DNA of 64,000 bases from positions 1 to 64,000 of the forward strand of contig JBMFWD010000004.1 of NCBI GenBank assembly GCA_049965615.1. The letters are read 5' to 3'. The stretch comes from Acidobacterium sp049965615 (GTDB taxonomy: Bacteria; Acidobacteriota; Terriglobia; Terriglobales; Acidobacteriaceae). Of this stretch, positions 26,289 through 34,900 are shown piece by piece. Every line of letters begins with the position of its first letter. Position 1 is the first letter of the stretch. The notes below the pieces were generated by a model. It saw nothing but the letters and a program-made list of their open reading frames with translations, was not told where the DNA came from and did no database searches. Position numbers and translations under genes: made by a program.

Positions 26289-26760
26289 TTCCCCGCGCCC
26301 GCCTCCCAGACCAAATCCCCCACCAGCCGGCAGCTCGCCCAGACCCTTCGTGACCTCGCCACCTTCCGCCATACCCTCCGCAAGTTCCTCCACTTCAGTG
26401 AAAACTCCGCCCGCAAGGCAGGCGTTACTCCCCAGCAGCACCAGATCATGCTCGGCATCGCCGGCTTCACTCCCGACGGCCAGGCAACCATCTCCCAACT
26501 CGCCGAGTTCCTCCAGGAATGCCACCACTCCGTCGTCGGACTCATCGAGCGAGCCCAGCAGGCCGGCCTCGTCCGTCGCACGCAGGACCCACACGACCGC
26601 CGCATCATCCACGTCTCCCTCACCCCAAAGGGCCGCGGCGTCCTCACCCGCCTCACCAGTCCCCACCAGCAGGAAGTAGCCCTCATCCGCTCCGGACTCC
26701 TCGGCGCGCTCTCCCTCCACGCCCCGGAACCCAGCACCCCAAACAGTAATCCTCATGAAA
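26289..26760 (+). pseudogene. MarR-family regulator lacking a usable start codon
   Basis: In one frame the DNA encodes a complete-looking MarR protein. An N-terminal helix (SRQLAQTLRDLATFRHTLRK), the recognition region (TISQLAEFLQECHHSVVGLI) and the wing (AGLVRRTQDPHDRRIIHVSL) are all present. No ATG, GTG or TTG occurs in this frame between the TATAAT box and the ATG at 26448, which would remove the first 50 or so residues. The frame also has no stop at its expected end and runs on into the ClC remnant. It is therefore probably inactive, or begins at a non-standard codon. The coordinates given span the recognisable MarR part only. Confidence 0.65.
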
Positions 26761-27392
26761 CAGAATCCATCCGCAAAACCGGGAATTCGCCGTCACCACC
26801 CGCTCCTCCGCCGCTACCTGCCCCTCGTCTATCAGGATCTCCGCGTTACCTGCACGCGCGACCTCACCGCTGGCGCGCGCCCCACTGGATCAAGCTCGCC
26901 ACCGGCGGCTTCCTCACCAGCCTCTGCGGCCTCCTGTTCCTACTCCTCTATCCCGGACGCCTCGTGCCGCTCGGCCCCAACTATGAGGCCGTCGGCTACA
27001 TCCTCAATCACCCCCACTCCTCACTCGAACTCCTCCTCTTCGGCATCCTCAAACTCGCCGCTACCCTCTTCACCCTCGCCGCCGGCGGAGTCAGCGCCAT
27101 GTTCGTCCCGCTCTTCCTCACTGGCGGAGCCTTCGGTACAGCCTTCGCCCAGTCCATCGCCCACAGTCCATCCATCGGACTCTACGCCGCCGTCGGCATG
27201 GCATCCTTCCTCTCCGCCGGATACAAAACTCCACTCGCCGCCGTCGTCTTCGTCGCGGAAGCTACCGGCGGACACGCCTACATCATCCCCGCCCTCATCG
27301 GCGCCGCCATCGCCTACGTCGTCTCCGGAGACGCCTCGGCCTCCGCCGACCAGCGCCTCCACGAAGGAGCACCCGCCACAACCCATCCCTGA
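26755..27392 (+). pseudogene. ClC-type chloride channel with its middle deleted
   Basis: An ATG at 26755 opens a frame reading KPGIRRHHPLLRRYLPLVYQ, a plausible ClC N-terminus. Within about 120 bp the recognisable ClC sequence switches to another frame and to the C-terminal half: PHWIKLATGGFLTSL, then LVPLGPNYEAVGYILNH, GGVSAMFVPLFLTGGAFG and YKTPLAAVVFVAEATGGH. The central helices with the selectivity motifs (GSGIP, GREGP) are absent, about 200 residues in all. The C-terminal half is in frame with the upstream MarR sequence, giving one continuous open frame (26448-27392). Chloride transport cannot be expected. Confidence 0.75.
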
Positions 27393-27644
27393 ACCGCGTC
27401 CCAGTGATTGCAACGCCCCCCCCCCGGGGGTGTACCATTTTGCTGCACGATTGATCGTCGTCCATCGGTTCAGTACCGATGCCGCTTTTGCCAGATATGC
27501 AGGAAGTTTGCTCCTGTTTCTTCAGACGCCCCATACGGCGCACCCGGACAAACCAGGCGATCCAGCCTCCGGGAGACTTGGAAGAATCAACGCAGGCGTG
27601 GATGCTCGTGCTGGCTCGACCGCGCCGCCGCATAAGGTGCACCC
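27393..27644. other. Intergenic region with a C10-G5 tract and a small hairpin
   Basis: Ten C residues (27416-27425) are followed directly by five G (27426-27430). Further on, CATCGGT-TCAGT-ACCGATG (27463-27481) is a perfect 7-bp inverted repeat ahead of the lipoprotein gene and could be an operator or RNA hairpin. Confidence 0.5.
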
Positions 27645-29213
27645 ATGCGTAAACTCCTATCTCTGCTTTCCCTCTCAGCCCTCGCCATTCCCATTCTCAC
27701 CGGTTGCGGCAACGGCAACTCTGCAATCGGCACCTGCACCGCCAACTGTCCCGCACAGCTCACACCCGTCTCCCTCAGCGCCACGGATACGCCACCCGAC
27801 GGCGTCTCCGTCCTTTCCTTTCAGATTCAACTCACCGCAGCCACGCTCAACCCCACCTCCGGACGCACATCCCCGGTGAGCCTGCTCCCCAATGAATCAG
27901 GACCTTCCGGATCCAGCACACCCGTCTCCATCGACGCCACCCAACTCCAGGCCGTATCCCAGTTCCTCAGCTCCTCCAGCGTGCCCTCCACCGGCTACGA
28001 CAGCCTAAGCCTCACCTTCGCCAATCCGAAATTGGTCATCTACAACGTCTCGGACTCGGCCATCACCGGCACCTGCCCCATCGGCTCCGTCTGCCAAATC
28101 ACCCCCACCATCAGCGGCTTGTCGGGGGTAAATTTGCCGCTGTCCTATGCGCAGCCCGCGCTGGTCCCCGCTCAACCCCTCAGCCTCCTGCTGGACTTCC
28201 ACCTCAACACCATCCTCCAGTCCGACTTTTCCCTCAACCTCGGCGCGCCCAGCGGCATCACCGTCAGCCAGATTCCCTCCGCATCGCCTCAACTCGGCTA
28301 CATCACGGGATCACTCCCCACCGTCCACTCCAACGTGGCGGGCCAGAGCACCTTCCAGTTCATCTCCCAGGACAACCGAACCTACACCATCGACACCAGC
28401 AGCGCCACCACCTTCAACAACTTCCCTGCAAGTGGATGCTCCACGGGCTCGCTCTCCTGTCTCGCTGAAGCACAAAACATCCGTATTCAGGTGGGCGGCA
28501 TTTCTGCCAACGGGGAGCCGAACGCGGCAAAGATCGACTATATCCAGTCCGCCACCCAGCAAACAGTCGATGGCACCGTCATCGGCCTCATCCCTTCCCC
28601 CACCAACATTGCCGGCGCGCCTCCCTACAACCTCACGCTTCTCATACGTAACAATCCCACCAACAACCCCAACCTGCTCCCCGGCACCGTCGCCACCGTG
28701 ACCTTTGGCTCTGGTATTCCCTCCTACTCCATCGACTCCGACGGCTTCACTATCCCCGCCGGGCTCAGCTTTTCCAACGGAGACGACTTTATGGTCGGTC
28801 AGAACATACGGGTGAACATCATTTCTGGATCGCTCACCACCCTCACTGGCCAGCCGCCCTCCAGCACTTGGAGCGCACCCCAGTCCGTCTCCTTCCAGAC
28901 AAATGCCGTAGCTCTCCGGCCAAGCCAGTTCACCGCAACTATCGCAACTCTCAACTCCAGCGCGCAAAGCTTCACCTTCAGCGGCAGTACAGGAGCGATC
29001 TTCCTGCCCTGGACACCCTCCTACCTCAACGCCAGTTCCGCCACCGTCATCGCCACCGCCCAGACCACCTATCAGGGAGCAGACACCTTCAGCGGCCTCG
29101 CAAACAATGACGTAGTCTCGGTCAACGGCTGGCTCTTCCCGCTCACGACCAACGGAAACGCGCCCACCGTCGCAGCTCAGTCCATCGTCGTCCGCACCGC
29201 CGGATCGCTCTAA
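27645..29213 (+). CDS. Lipoprotein, DUF4382-like with further beta domains
   Basis: The 522-residue protein has a lipoprotein signal peptide ending in I-L-T-G-Cys20, so it should be acylated and membrane-anchored. Residues about 45-200 resemble DUF4382 domains (SATDTPPDGVSVLSFQIQLT ... LSLLLDFHLNTI). The remainder is a series of beta-rich segments of the DUF5666 kind (IRIQVGGISANGEPNAAKID, VSVNGWLFPL). Composition is rich in Ser, Thr, Pro and Asn, as in surface-exposed proteins. Function is unknown. It is flanked by the decayed ClC locus upstream and a strong terminator downstream and appears to be transcribed alone. Confidence 0.8.
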   Translation: MRKLLSLLSLSALAIPILTGCGNGNSAIGTCTANCPAQLTPVSLSATDTPPDGVSVLSFQIQLTAATLNPTSGRTSPVSLLPNESGPSGSSTPVSIDATQLQAVSQFLSSSSVPSTGYDSLSLTFANPKLVIYNVSDSAITGTCPIGSVCQITPTISGLSGVNLPLSYAQPALVPAQPLSLLLDFHLNTILQSDFSLNLGAPSGITVSQIPSASPQLGYITGSLPTVHSNVAGQSTFQFISQDNRTYTIDTSSATTFNNFPASGCSTGSLSCLAEAQNIRIQVGGISANGEPNAAKIDYIQSATQQTVDGTVIGLIPSPTNIAGAPPYNLTLLIRNNPTNNPNLLPGTVATVTFGSGIPSYSIDSDGFTIPAGLSFSNGDDFMVGQNIRVNIISGSLTTLTGQPPSSTWSAPQSVSFQTNAVALRPSQFTATIATLNSSAQSFTFSGSTGAIFLPWTPSYLNASSATVIATAQTTYQGADTFSGLANNDVVSVNGWLFPLTTNGNAPTVAAQSIVVRTAGSL

Positions 29214-29288
29214 ACCCGCAACCCGGCGGGCCAGACAGATGTGCCGGGAATTAACCCCATAACTGCTATCCTGTAAGTAGGGACATAC

Positions 29289-29318
29289 AAAAAGCGGCTG
29301 GAATCCAGCCGCTTTTTT
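29289..29318 (+). terminator. Intrinsic terminator of the lipoprotein gene
   Basis: AAAAAGCGGCTGG and CCAGCCGCTTTTT form a 13-bp stem with a 3-nt loop and a run of six T. The A-run makes it potentially bidirectional. Confidence 0.92.
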
Positions 29319-29385
29319 CATCCCGCTAGTAAGTTCTCCACGGCAAACATTCCCTGGAACCCTAACCGACACAACAGAATCAATA

Positions 29386-29475
29386 ACATCCCTACAAAAA
29401 CAACAGGCATGAACCCGTCGCTAGTGGGTTAACCTGTCCCATAAAATCAACAACTTTCCCACAAAAAAGACGGGG
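29386..29475. repeat. ~90-bp direct repeat, copy 1
   Basis: It is nearly identical to 29803-29893, with only a few differences. Inside, ACAGG-4-AACCC-9-GGGTT-2-CCTGT forms a two-part hairpin. The 3' word CAACAAC...CCCACAAAAAAG is also seen at 30063-30083. Confidence 0.85.
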
Positions 29476-29493
29476 GGCGTCAAAAATCTACGG

Positions 29494-29525
29494 GTGCCCC
29501 ATCCTTTGCGCAGCAAAGGGTGGGA
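29494..29525. repeat. Fixed-flank hairpin element, copy B
   Basis: GTGCCCCAT...GTGGGA flanks enclose a stem: CCCATCCTTTGC (29498-29509) pairs with GCAAAGGGTGGG (29513-29524) with one T-G wobble and a GCA loop. Confidence 0.75.
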
Positions 29526-29631
29526 ATGAAAAATCTCCATGCCCGGAATGTCATCATCTGAGGAAAGCGAAAGCCGGCTCCGAGCGTAGCCAAAGAGCCT
29601 GCCCCGAGCGTAGCCGAGGGGAATCTGCAGT

Positions 29632-29758
29632 TCCAACCGCCAGACCCCAGCAGAAAATTCCGCCAGACCTAAAAAGCTGGAAGTGTCATTCAGAGCGAAG
29701 CGAAGAATCCCGAAAATGCCTCGGCCGAGATTGCACTCAAAAGTTTCTCCCGAAATCT
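29632..29758. repeat. Dispersed composite repeat, copy 4
   Basis: TCCAACCGCCAGACC..., then GTCATTCAGAGCGAAGCGAA, then CACTCAAAAGTTTCTCCCGA, in the same order and spacing as 13704-13829. Confidence 0.8.
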
Positions 29759-29802
29759 CCAACCAGTCAGCGTTCCTGCGGGAAGGGATCTCAATGTCTC
29801 CT

Positions 29803-29893
29803 AACATCCCCATAAAAACAACAGGCATGAACCCGTCGCTAGTGGGTTAACCTGTCCCATAAAATCAACAACATCCCCACAAAAAAGAAGGGG
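29803..29893. repeat. ~90-bp direct repeat, copy 2
   Basis: This is the second copy of the block at 29386-29475, including the internal hairpin built on GAACCCGTCGCTAGTGGGTT. Confidence 0.85.
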
Positions 29894-29944
29894 TCGACGA
29901 TCTCTTTTTTTTGGTACAAACCGGACGAACACCAGACCATGGGG

Positions 29945-29974
29945 GTGCCCCATCCAAGCTCCGCTTGGGTGGGA
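29945..29974. repeat. Fixed-flank hairpin element, copy C
   Basis: GTGCCCCAT...GTGGGA flanks again, but the stem is CCCATCCAAGC (29949-29959) with GCTTGGGTGGG (29963-29973), one T-G wobble and a TCC loop. Confidence 0.75.
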
Positions 29975-30068
29975 CAGCAAAAATCTCCGAAGTGGAATGG
30001 CGCGCAAAGCGCGCGTATGCCCCTGCGGCCAGCACTAGAACCCTAACCTACCCAGCAGAATCAACAAC

Positions 30069-30091
30069 ATCCCCACAAAAAAGGTGGGGAT
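30069..30091. terminator. Hairpin just after gatA
   Basis: ATCCCCAC-7 nt-GTGGGGAT is a perfect 8-bp stem 12 bp beyond the gatA stop on the minus strand. There is no T-tail after it on that strand, so termination is uncertain. Confidence 0.4.
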
Positions 30092-30103
30092 ATCAGAGCA
30101 TTT

Positions 30104-31555
30104 TTATGCGCTCCGGACCAGCCCTTCCACAGCCTGCCCAACCCGCAGCACCGTGGCCTCGTCAAAGTGCTTGCCCAGAATCTGGATCCCAATCGGCAGC
30201 CCCTCCTTTGACACGCCACACGGAACCGAAGCCCCGCAGATGCCCGCCAGGTTCGCCGTCACCGTGTAGATATCCGCAAGGTACATCGCCAGCGGATCAT
30301 CCGACTTCTCGCCAATCTTGAACGCAGGCGTCGGCGTCGTCGGAGTCACAATCGCGTCCACCTCGGCAAAGGCATTCACAAAGTCCTGGGCCAACAACCG
30401 CCGCACCTGCTGCGCCTTCTTGTAATACGCGTCGTAATAGCCGGCGCTCAACACATAGGTACCCAGCAGGATGCGCCGCTTCACCTCCGCGCCAAACCCA
30501 AGGTCGCGCGTCTTGCGGTACATCTGCGCCAGCGTATCGGCCTCCGGCGCACGGAACCCGTACCGCACTCCATCAAACCGCGCCAGGTTCGCGCTCGCCT
30601 CCGCCGTCGCAATCACGTAGTAGGTCGGCACCGCATAGCGCGTATGAGGCAAAGAAATCGGCTTCACCTCGGCCCCTTCGGCATTCAGCCGCTTAATCAT
30701 CTCCTCCACTGCCTGCCGCACCTCGGCATCCAGTCCCTCGCCAAAGTACTCCGCCGGAACCCCGAGCCGCATGCCCTTCACGCCCCTGTCCAGGTCCGCC
30801 ATGTAGTCCGGCACCGGCGCCGTCGACGAGGTAGCATCCATCACGTCATGCCCCGCAATCACGCCCAGCACCTCCGCCGCATCCCGAACATTGCCCGCCA
30901 GCGGGCCAACCCGGTCCAGTGAAGAAGCAAAGGCAATCAGCCCATACCGCGAAACGCGACCATAGGTCGGCAATACGCCCACTACGCCGCAAAACGCCGC
31001 CGGCTGCCGAATCGAGCCGCCCGTATCCGTACCCAGCGTCACCGGGGCCATGCCCGCGGCCACCGCCGCCGCCGAACCGCCGCTCGAGCCGCCCGGTACG
31101 CAATCCTCCGCATGAGGATTCCGCACCACGCCATAAGCCGAGTTCTCGTTCGAAGACCCCATTGCAAACTCGTCGCAGTTCAGCTTGCCCACCATCACCG
31201 CGCCGGCATCCATCAGCTTCTGCACCGCCGTCGCCGTGTAAGGCGGCTGGTAGCCCTGCAGAATCTTCGACGACGCCGTCGCCATCATGCCGTCCACCGT
31301 CAGCACGTCCTTGATGCCGCAAGGCAGCCCCGCCAGCCGCAGCTTGGCGCGCTCGCCTGCGTCCATCGCGTCAATCTCCGCCGCGCGCTCCGTCGCGCTG
31401 TCCCGCGCCACGGACAAGTAGGCGTTCACCGCCCCGTTGCGCGCATCAATCGCCTCCAGGCTCTCGTGCAGCAGCAACGCCGCCTTCCTCTTGCCCAACC
31501 GCAGCGCTCCAACCACAGGTTCCGTAAACAGCTTCTCTGTCGTAATCTTTGCCAT
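30104..31555 (-). CDS. gatA: Asp-tRNA(Asn)/Glu-tRNA(Gln) amidotransferase subunit A
   Basis: GatA is the glutaminase subunit of GatCAB, which converts misacylated Glu-tRNA(Gln) and/or Asp-tRNA(Asn). The 483-residue protein is of the amidase-signature family. The catalytic lysine is in GIKDVL (about residue 79), and the Ser-cisSer pair sits in CVPGGSSGGSAAAVAAG and GTDTGGSIRQPAAFCGVVG. Length and the C-terminal PCGVSKEGLPIGIQILG block are typical. It is preceded by gatC with a 15-bp gap, so the two are co-transcribed. gatB is not in this window. Confidence 0.97.
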   Translation of the reverse strand: MAKITTEKLFTEPVVGALRLGKRKAALLLHESLEAIDARNGAVNAYLSVARDSATERAAEIDAMDAGERAKLRLAGLPCGIKDVLTVDGMMATASSKILQGYQPPYTATAVQKLMDAGAVMVGKLNCDEFAMGSSNENSAYGVVRNPHAEDCVPGGSSGGSAAAVAAGMAPVTLGTDTGGSIRQPAAFCGVVGVLPTYGRVSRYGLIAFASSLDRVGPLAGNVRDAAEVLGVIAGHDVMDATSSTAPVPDYMADLDRGVKGMRLGVPAEYFGEGLDAEVRQAVEEMIKRLNAEGAEVKPISLPHTRYAVPTYYVIATAEASANLARFDGVRYGFRAPEADTLAQMYRKTRDLGFGAEVKRRILLGTYVLSAGYYDAYYKKAQQVRRLLAQDFVNAFAEVDAIVTPTTPTPAFKIGEKSDDPLAMYLADIYTVTANLAGICGASVPCGVSKEGLPIGIQILGKHFDEATVLRVGQAVEGLVRSA

Positions 31556-31570
31556 CAGTCTTTTTCCACC

Positions 31571-31894
31571 CTACCGCTCAATCACCTTGGGAACTTTGAA
31601 GTAGCTCTCGTCCGCTACCGGAGCGCTCGCCATCACGCGGCTCCGCTCCAGCGAAGCACGCACCTCGTCCGCGCGCAGCGAGCCGTTCTCCTGCTCCGCG
31701 CCATGCAGCAGCTCGGAAATCTGGGCCAGCGGCTCCACCGCCGCCGTATCCAGCTCATTCAACTGCTGCACGTAGCCCAGGATCGCGCTCAAATCGCGCT
31801 GCATCCGCGTCTCTTCCTCGCCCGTCAACTCAAGCTGGGCCAATTCCGCCACACGGCGAACATCCTCAAGGGAAACTCTATCTATCTCTGTCAT
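31571..31894 (-). CDS. gatC: Asp-tRNA(Asn)/Glu-tRNA(Gln) amidotransferase subunit C
   Basis: This 107-residue small stabilising subunit of GatCAB wraps around GatA and GatB. Typical blocks are VSLEDVRRVAELAQLELTGE near the N-terminus, LSAILGYVQQLNELDT in the centre and RADEVRASLERS followed by a short hydrophobic end (ESYFKVPKVIE). The ATG at 31894 is used rather than a TTG two codons earlier. It lies immediately upstream of gatA on the same strand. Confidence 0.95.
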   Translation of the reverse strand: MTEIDRVSLEDVRRVAELAQLELTGEEETRMQRDLSAILGYVQQLNELDTAAVEPLAQISELLHGAEQENGSLRADEVRASLERSRVMASAPVADESYFKVPKVIER

Positions 31895-31994
31895 AAGCAA
31901 TTCAGTAAAGCGGCGGTCCCGCCTCGTTCACCAGTGTATCGTGCTACTCTCATACCAGCCGCAATCGCCAACTGGTGCCGCGCCCAAACCCGCG

Positions 31995-34900
31995 CTACTC
32001 CACCGTGAGGTTCACCTGGAACGTCTTCTGCACACCAGCCATCTTCGCCGTCACCGTGATCACATAAGACCCAGGAGGCGTGCTCTGCGTCGAGCCCGAA
32101 CCCGATCCGCCCGATCCTGAACCTCCCGTGCCCGTCGTCCCGCCACTCGCCTTCACCCCGCAGCCCATCAGGCTCATTGCGGACGCGCAGCCCAGCATCA
32201 CCGCAAGCACTATCCCCGCACGCCACGCGCCTCCGCGCCACTTGCCCTTCTTCCGCCAGCGCCCCAATTCAAGCCAGAACCACGGAGCCAGGCAAAGCAG
32301 CGCGCCCGGCCACTGCCCCGGCCGCTGCAGCGGCGAAGCGCTCGCCGTCGTCAGCCCCGTAACCACCGTCAACGTCATATCGAACGGGTTCACCCCATCC
32401 AGCGTCCCCTGCGCAGGTGTCACCGCACAGCTCGCCCCCGCCGGCGCGCCCGAGCAGCTGAAGGCAATCGCCCCCGTCGTCCCGCCCACCGGCGTAGCGC
32501 TCAGTCCATAGGTCGCCGTCTGGCCGCTCGTCACCGTCGCTGAGGTGCTGCTCGTCGAACCCAGCGTAAAGTCATCCCCAAACCCGTTCAGCTGTACTGT
32601 ATACGTCTGGCTGCTGCTGCCCACCACCACCGTCAGAGTCCCGCTCGCAGCCCCCGCCGCAGCCGGCGTAAAGCTCACCCCTATTGCGCAACTGCTCCCC
32701 ACCGCCAGCGTCCCGCTGCATGTATTTGAAGCAATACTGAATCCCGCCGTAGCTGTCGCGGTAATGCTCGACAACGCCACGCCCCCGTTGTTCGTCAACG
32801 TCACGGTTTGCGCCGGAGCCGTCTGCCCCACGCCATAACCCCCAAAATTCAGAGGACTGGGCGTCAACGTCACGCTCGGTCCAGCCAATCCCGTCCCGCT
32901 CAGTGCCACCACGTGCGTACCAATCGTATCCGTAACCGTCAGCGTCCCGGTCTCGGCGCCGGTCTGCGTAGGAACATAGCTCACATTGATCGAACACGAA
33001 GAATGCCCCGTCAGCGACGTCCCGCATCCATTCGCCGCCGTAAAGTCGCCCGTCACTGCCACCTGGATGCCGGCCAACGAAGCATCCCCGTTATTCGTCA
33101 CCGTCACCGTTTGTGCCGCGCTCGTCGTCCCAACCTGCTGTGTCGCAAACGTCAGGCTCGCAGGAGAAACCGTATCCGTCGCCGGGCTCTGCCCCGTCCC
33201 GGAAAGCTGAGCCGTCTGCGTTCCCGCGCTGTCCGTCACCGTCACCGATCCGTAACTCGTCCCCGAGTTCACCGGCTGGAACACAATCGACAGCGTGCAA
33301 CTGGTCTGCCCCGCCAGCGAATTGCCGCAGGTATTCGCCGAAATCGCGAAATCCCCAATCACCGAGACCTGCGAAATCGTCGCCGGATTCGAGCCCGTAT
33401 TGGAAACCGTAATATCCTGCGCCGTTGATGTTCCGCCAACCATCTCCGTGCCAAAGCTTAAGCTAGACGGCGTCAACACCACGCTCGCAGGAGTCGTCCC
33501 CGTTCCGCTCAAAGGCACACTCAGGTCGCCTCCCTGCACATTCCCAAAAATCGTCAGTGTCCCCGTCCGGCTGCCCGTCGCCGTCGGCGCAAAGCTCACA
33601 TCCACCGTGCAGGTCGCCCCTGCGGCGACTGTCCCCGTACACGAATTCGAACCCAGGTTGAAATCCCCACTCACCGTCGTGCTCGTCACGTTCAGGTCAA
33701 GAGACCCAGTCACGGTAACCGTCGCCGTTTGCGGTGCGCTCACCGTCTGCACCTGCTGGTTGCCAAAGTCCAGCAAAGCCGGTGAGATCGTGGCCGAAGT
33801 GTTCGCCACTCCCGCTGTCAGTAGCGGAATCTCCCATATCCCACGCCCGTACGTCGCCGCCAGCAGTAGCGACTGGCTGCCCTCATTCACCGTCCGCAAC
33901 TTCACCACCGGCGAATACGGTAAGCCCGTACCCATCGGGTTCCAACATGGCTGCGAAAAATCCGCGCAGGACGAAATATTCAGCGTGTACCAGACTCCCG
34001 CATCCGTCGCCACATACACAATCTGCGAGTTGTTCGGATCCACCACAACACTGCTCGCCGGGACCTTGGGCAGATTATTGTTCAGGTCCTGCCAGTCCTG
34101 CCCACCATCGGTCGAACCATAAACATCCGCGCTGAAAGTCGAAGATCCCCAAAATCCATCCGTCGTCGCATAGATCGTCTGCCCAGTCGCATCATGCGGA
34201 TCCGCATACAGGCTTGAAATCTCATACCCATACGGATTAAACCGCGTCTGGCCGGGCGTGTTCGTCACAGGATCTTCCGTCAAATCCGTCCACGTCACGG
34301 GCCCCGTCGGAGCCGCCGGAATCGTCTGCGTAAACACATGCCCCGGAGCCAGCCCGGCCATGTAAGCCCCCGTCATTCCCGCATAAATCTGTTCCGCTCC
34401 GGCACTCCCACTCGCCGTCGCGCTCATGCTTTCAATCAGTTGGTTGCCGTCGCAGTAGCTCTGCTGCACCCCGTCCAGCATCGTGCTCAACTCATTTACG
34501 CTGCCGCTTGCGCTGCTCCATCCAGTCCCGTCCGCGGCCCCCCGCCACGCGCGGCAGGTGCCCACCAGCATCTGGGTAGAATCCAGCGCATCCAGCTTCC
34601 AGGCGGCCGGATACTGCTGCGCGGCCTCGCTCGCGCCCACTTGCACCGCACCCATCACAGGCTGAAAATCCGCTGGCGTGCACCCTGTCCCGTTCGTGCA
34701 CTCGCTCACCGCCACACCTGTATCCGTAGTCGCAAACCAGTTGCTGTCGTTGGCCGGATCAATCGCTACCCGATCCCCCTCCCCATCCAGCACCTGCTGC
34801 CACACCGCGCTCTGTGCGCCGGTACCTGCCGTACCCGCCACTCCCAGTGCCGCCAGTATCTCGTCCGGCTGCGTCGTGCTCACCGCAAAATCCTTCACAT

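Larger units (their letters stand above)
29214..30103. other. 890-bp repeat-dense gap, no gene
   Basis: The gap contains a terminator and at least seven repeat units in mosaic order: a ~90-bp duplicated block (29386-29475, 29803-29893) with partial copies at 29358-29400 and 30047-30089, two fixed-flank hairpins (29494-29525, 29945-29974), two CCGAGCGTAGCC words (29579-29590, 29604-29615), the composite dispersed repeat (29632-29758) and a GAAGTGGAATGGCGCGCAAA unit (29988-30043). No protein-coding frame is supported. Confidence 0.75.

Noticed and set aside
26755..27879. 374-codon plus frame starting at the ClC N-terminus
   Set aside because: Only its first 30 or so residues look like protein; the rest is a Ser/Pro/Ala-rich shadow of the ClC C-terminal half in the other frame.
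29421..29828. Candidate small gene in the repeat-rich gap
   Set aside because: The frame runs across unrelated repeat units and has no ribosome-binding site or protein-like composition.
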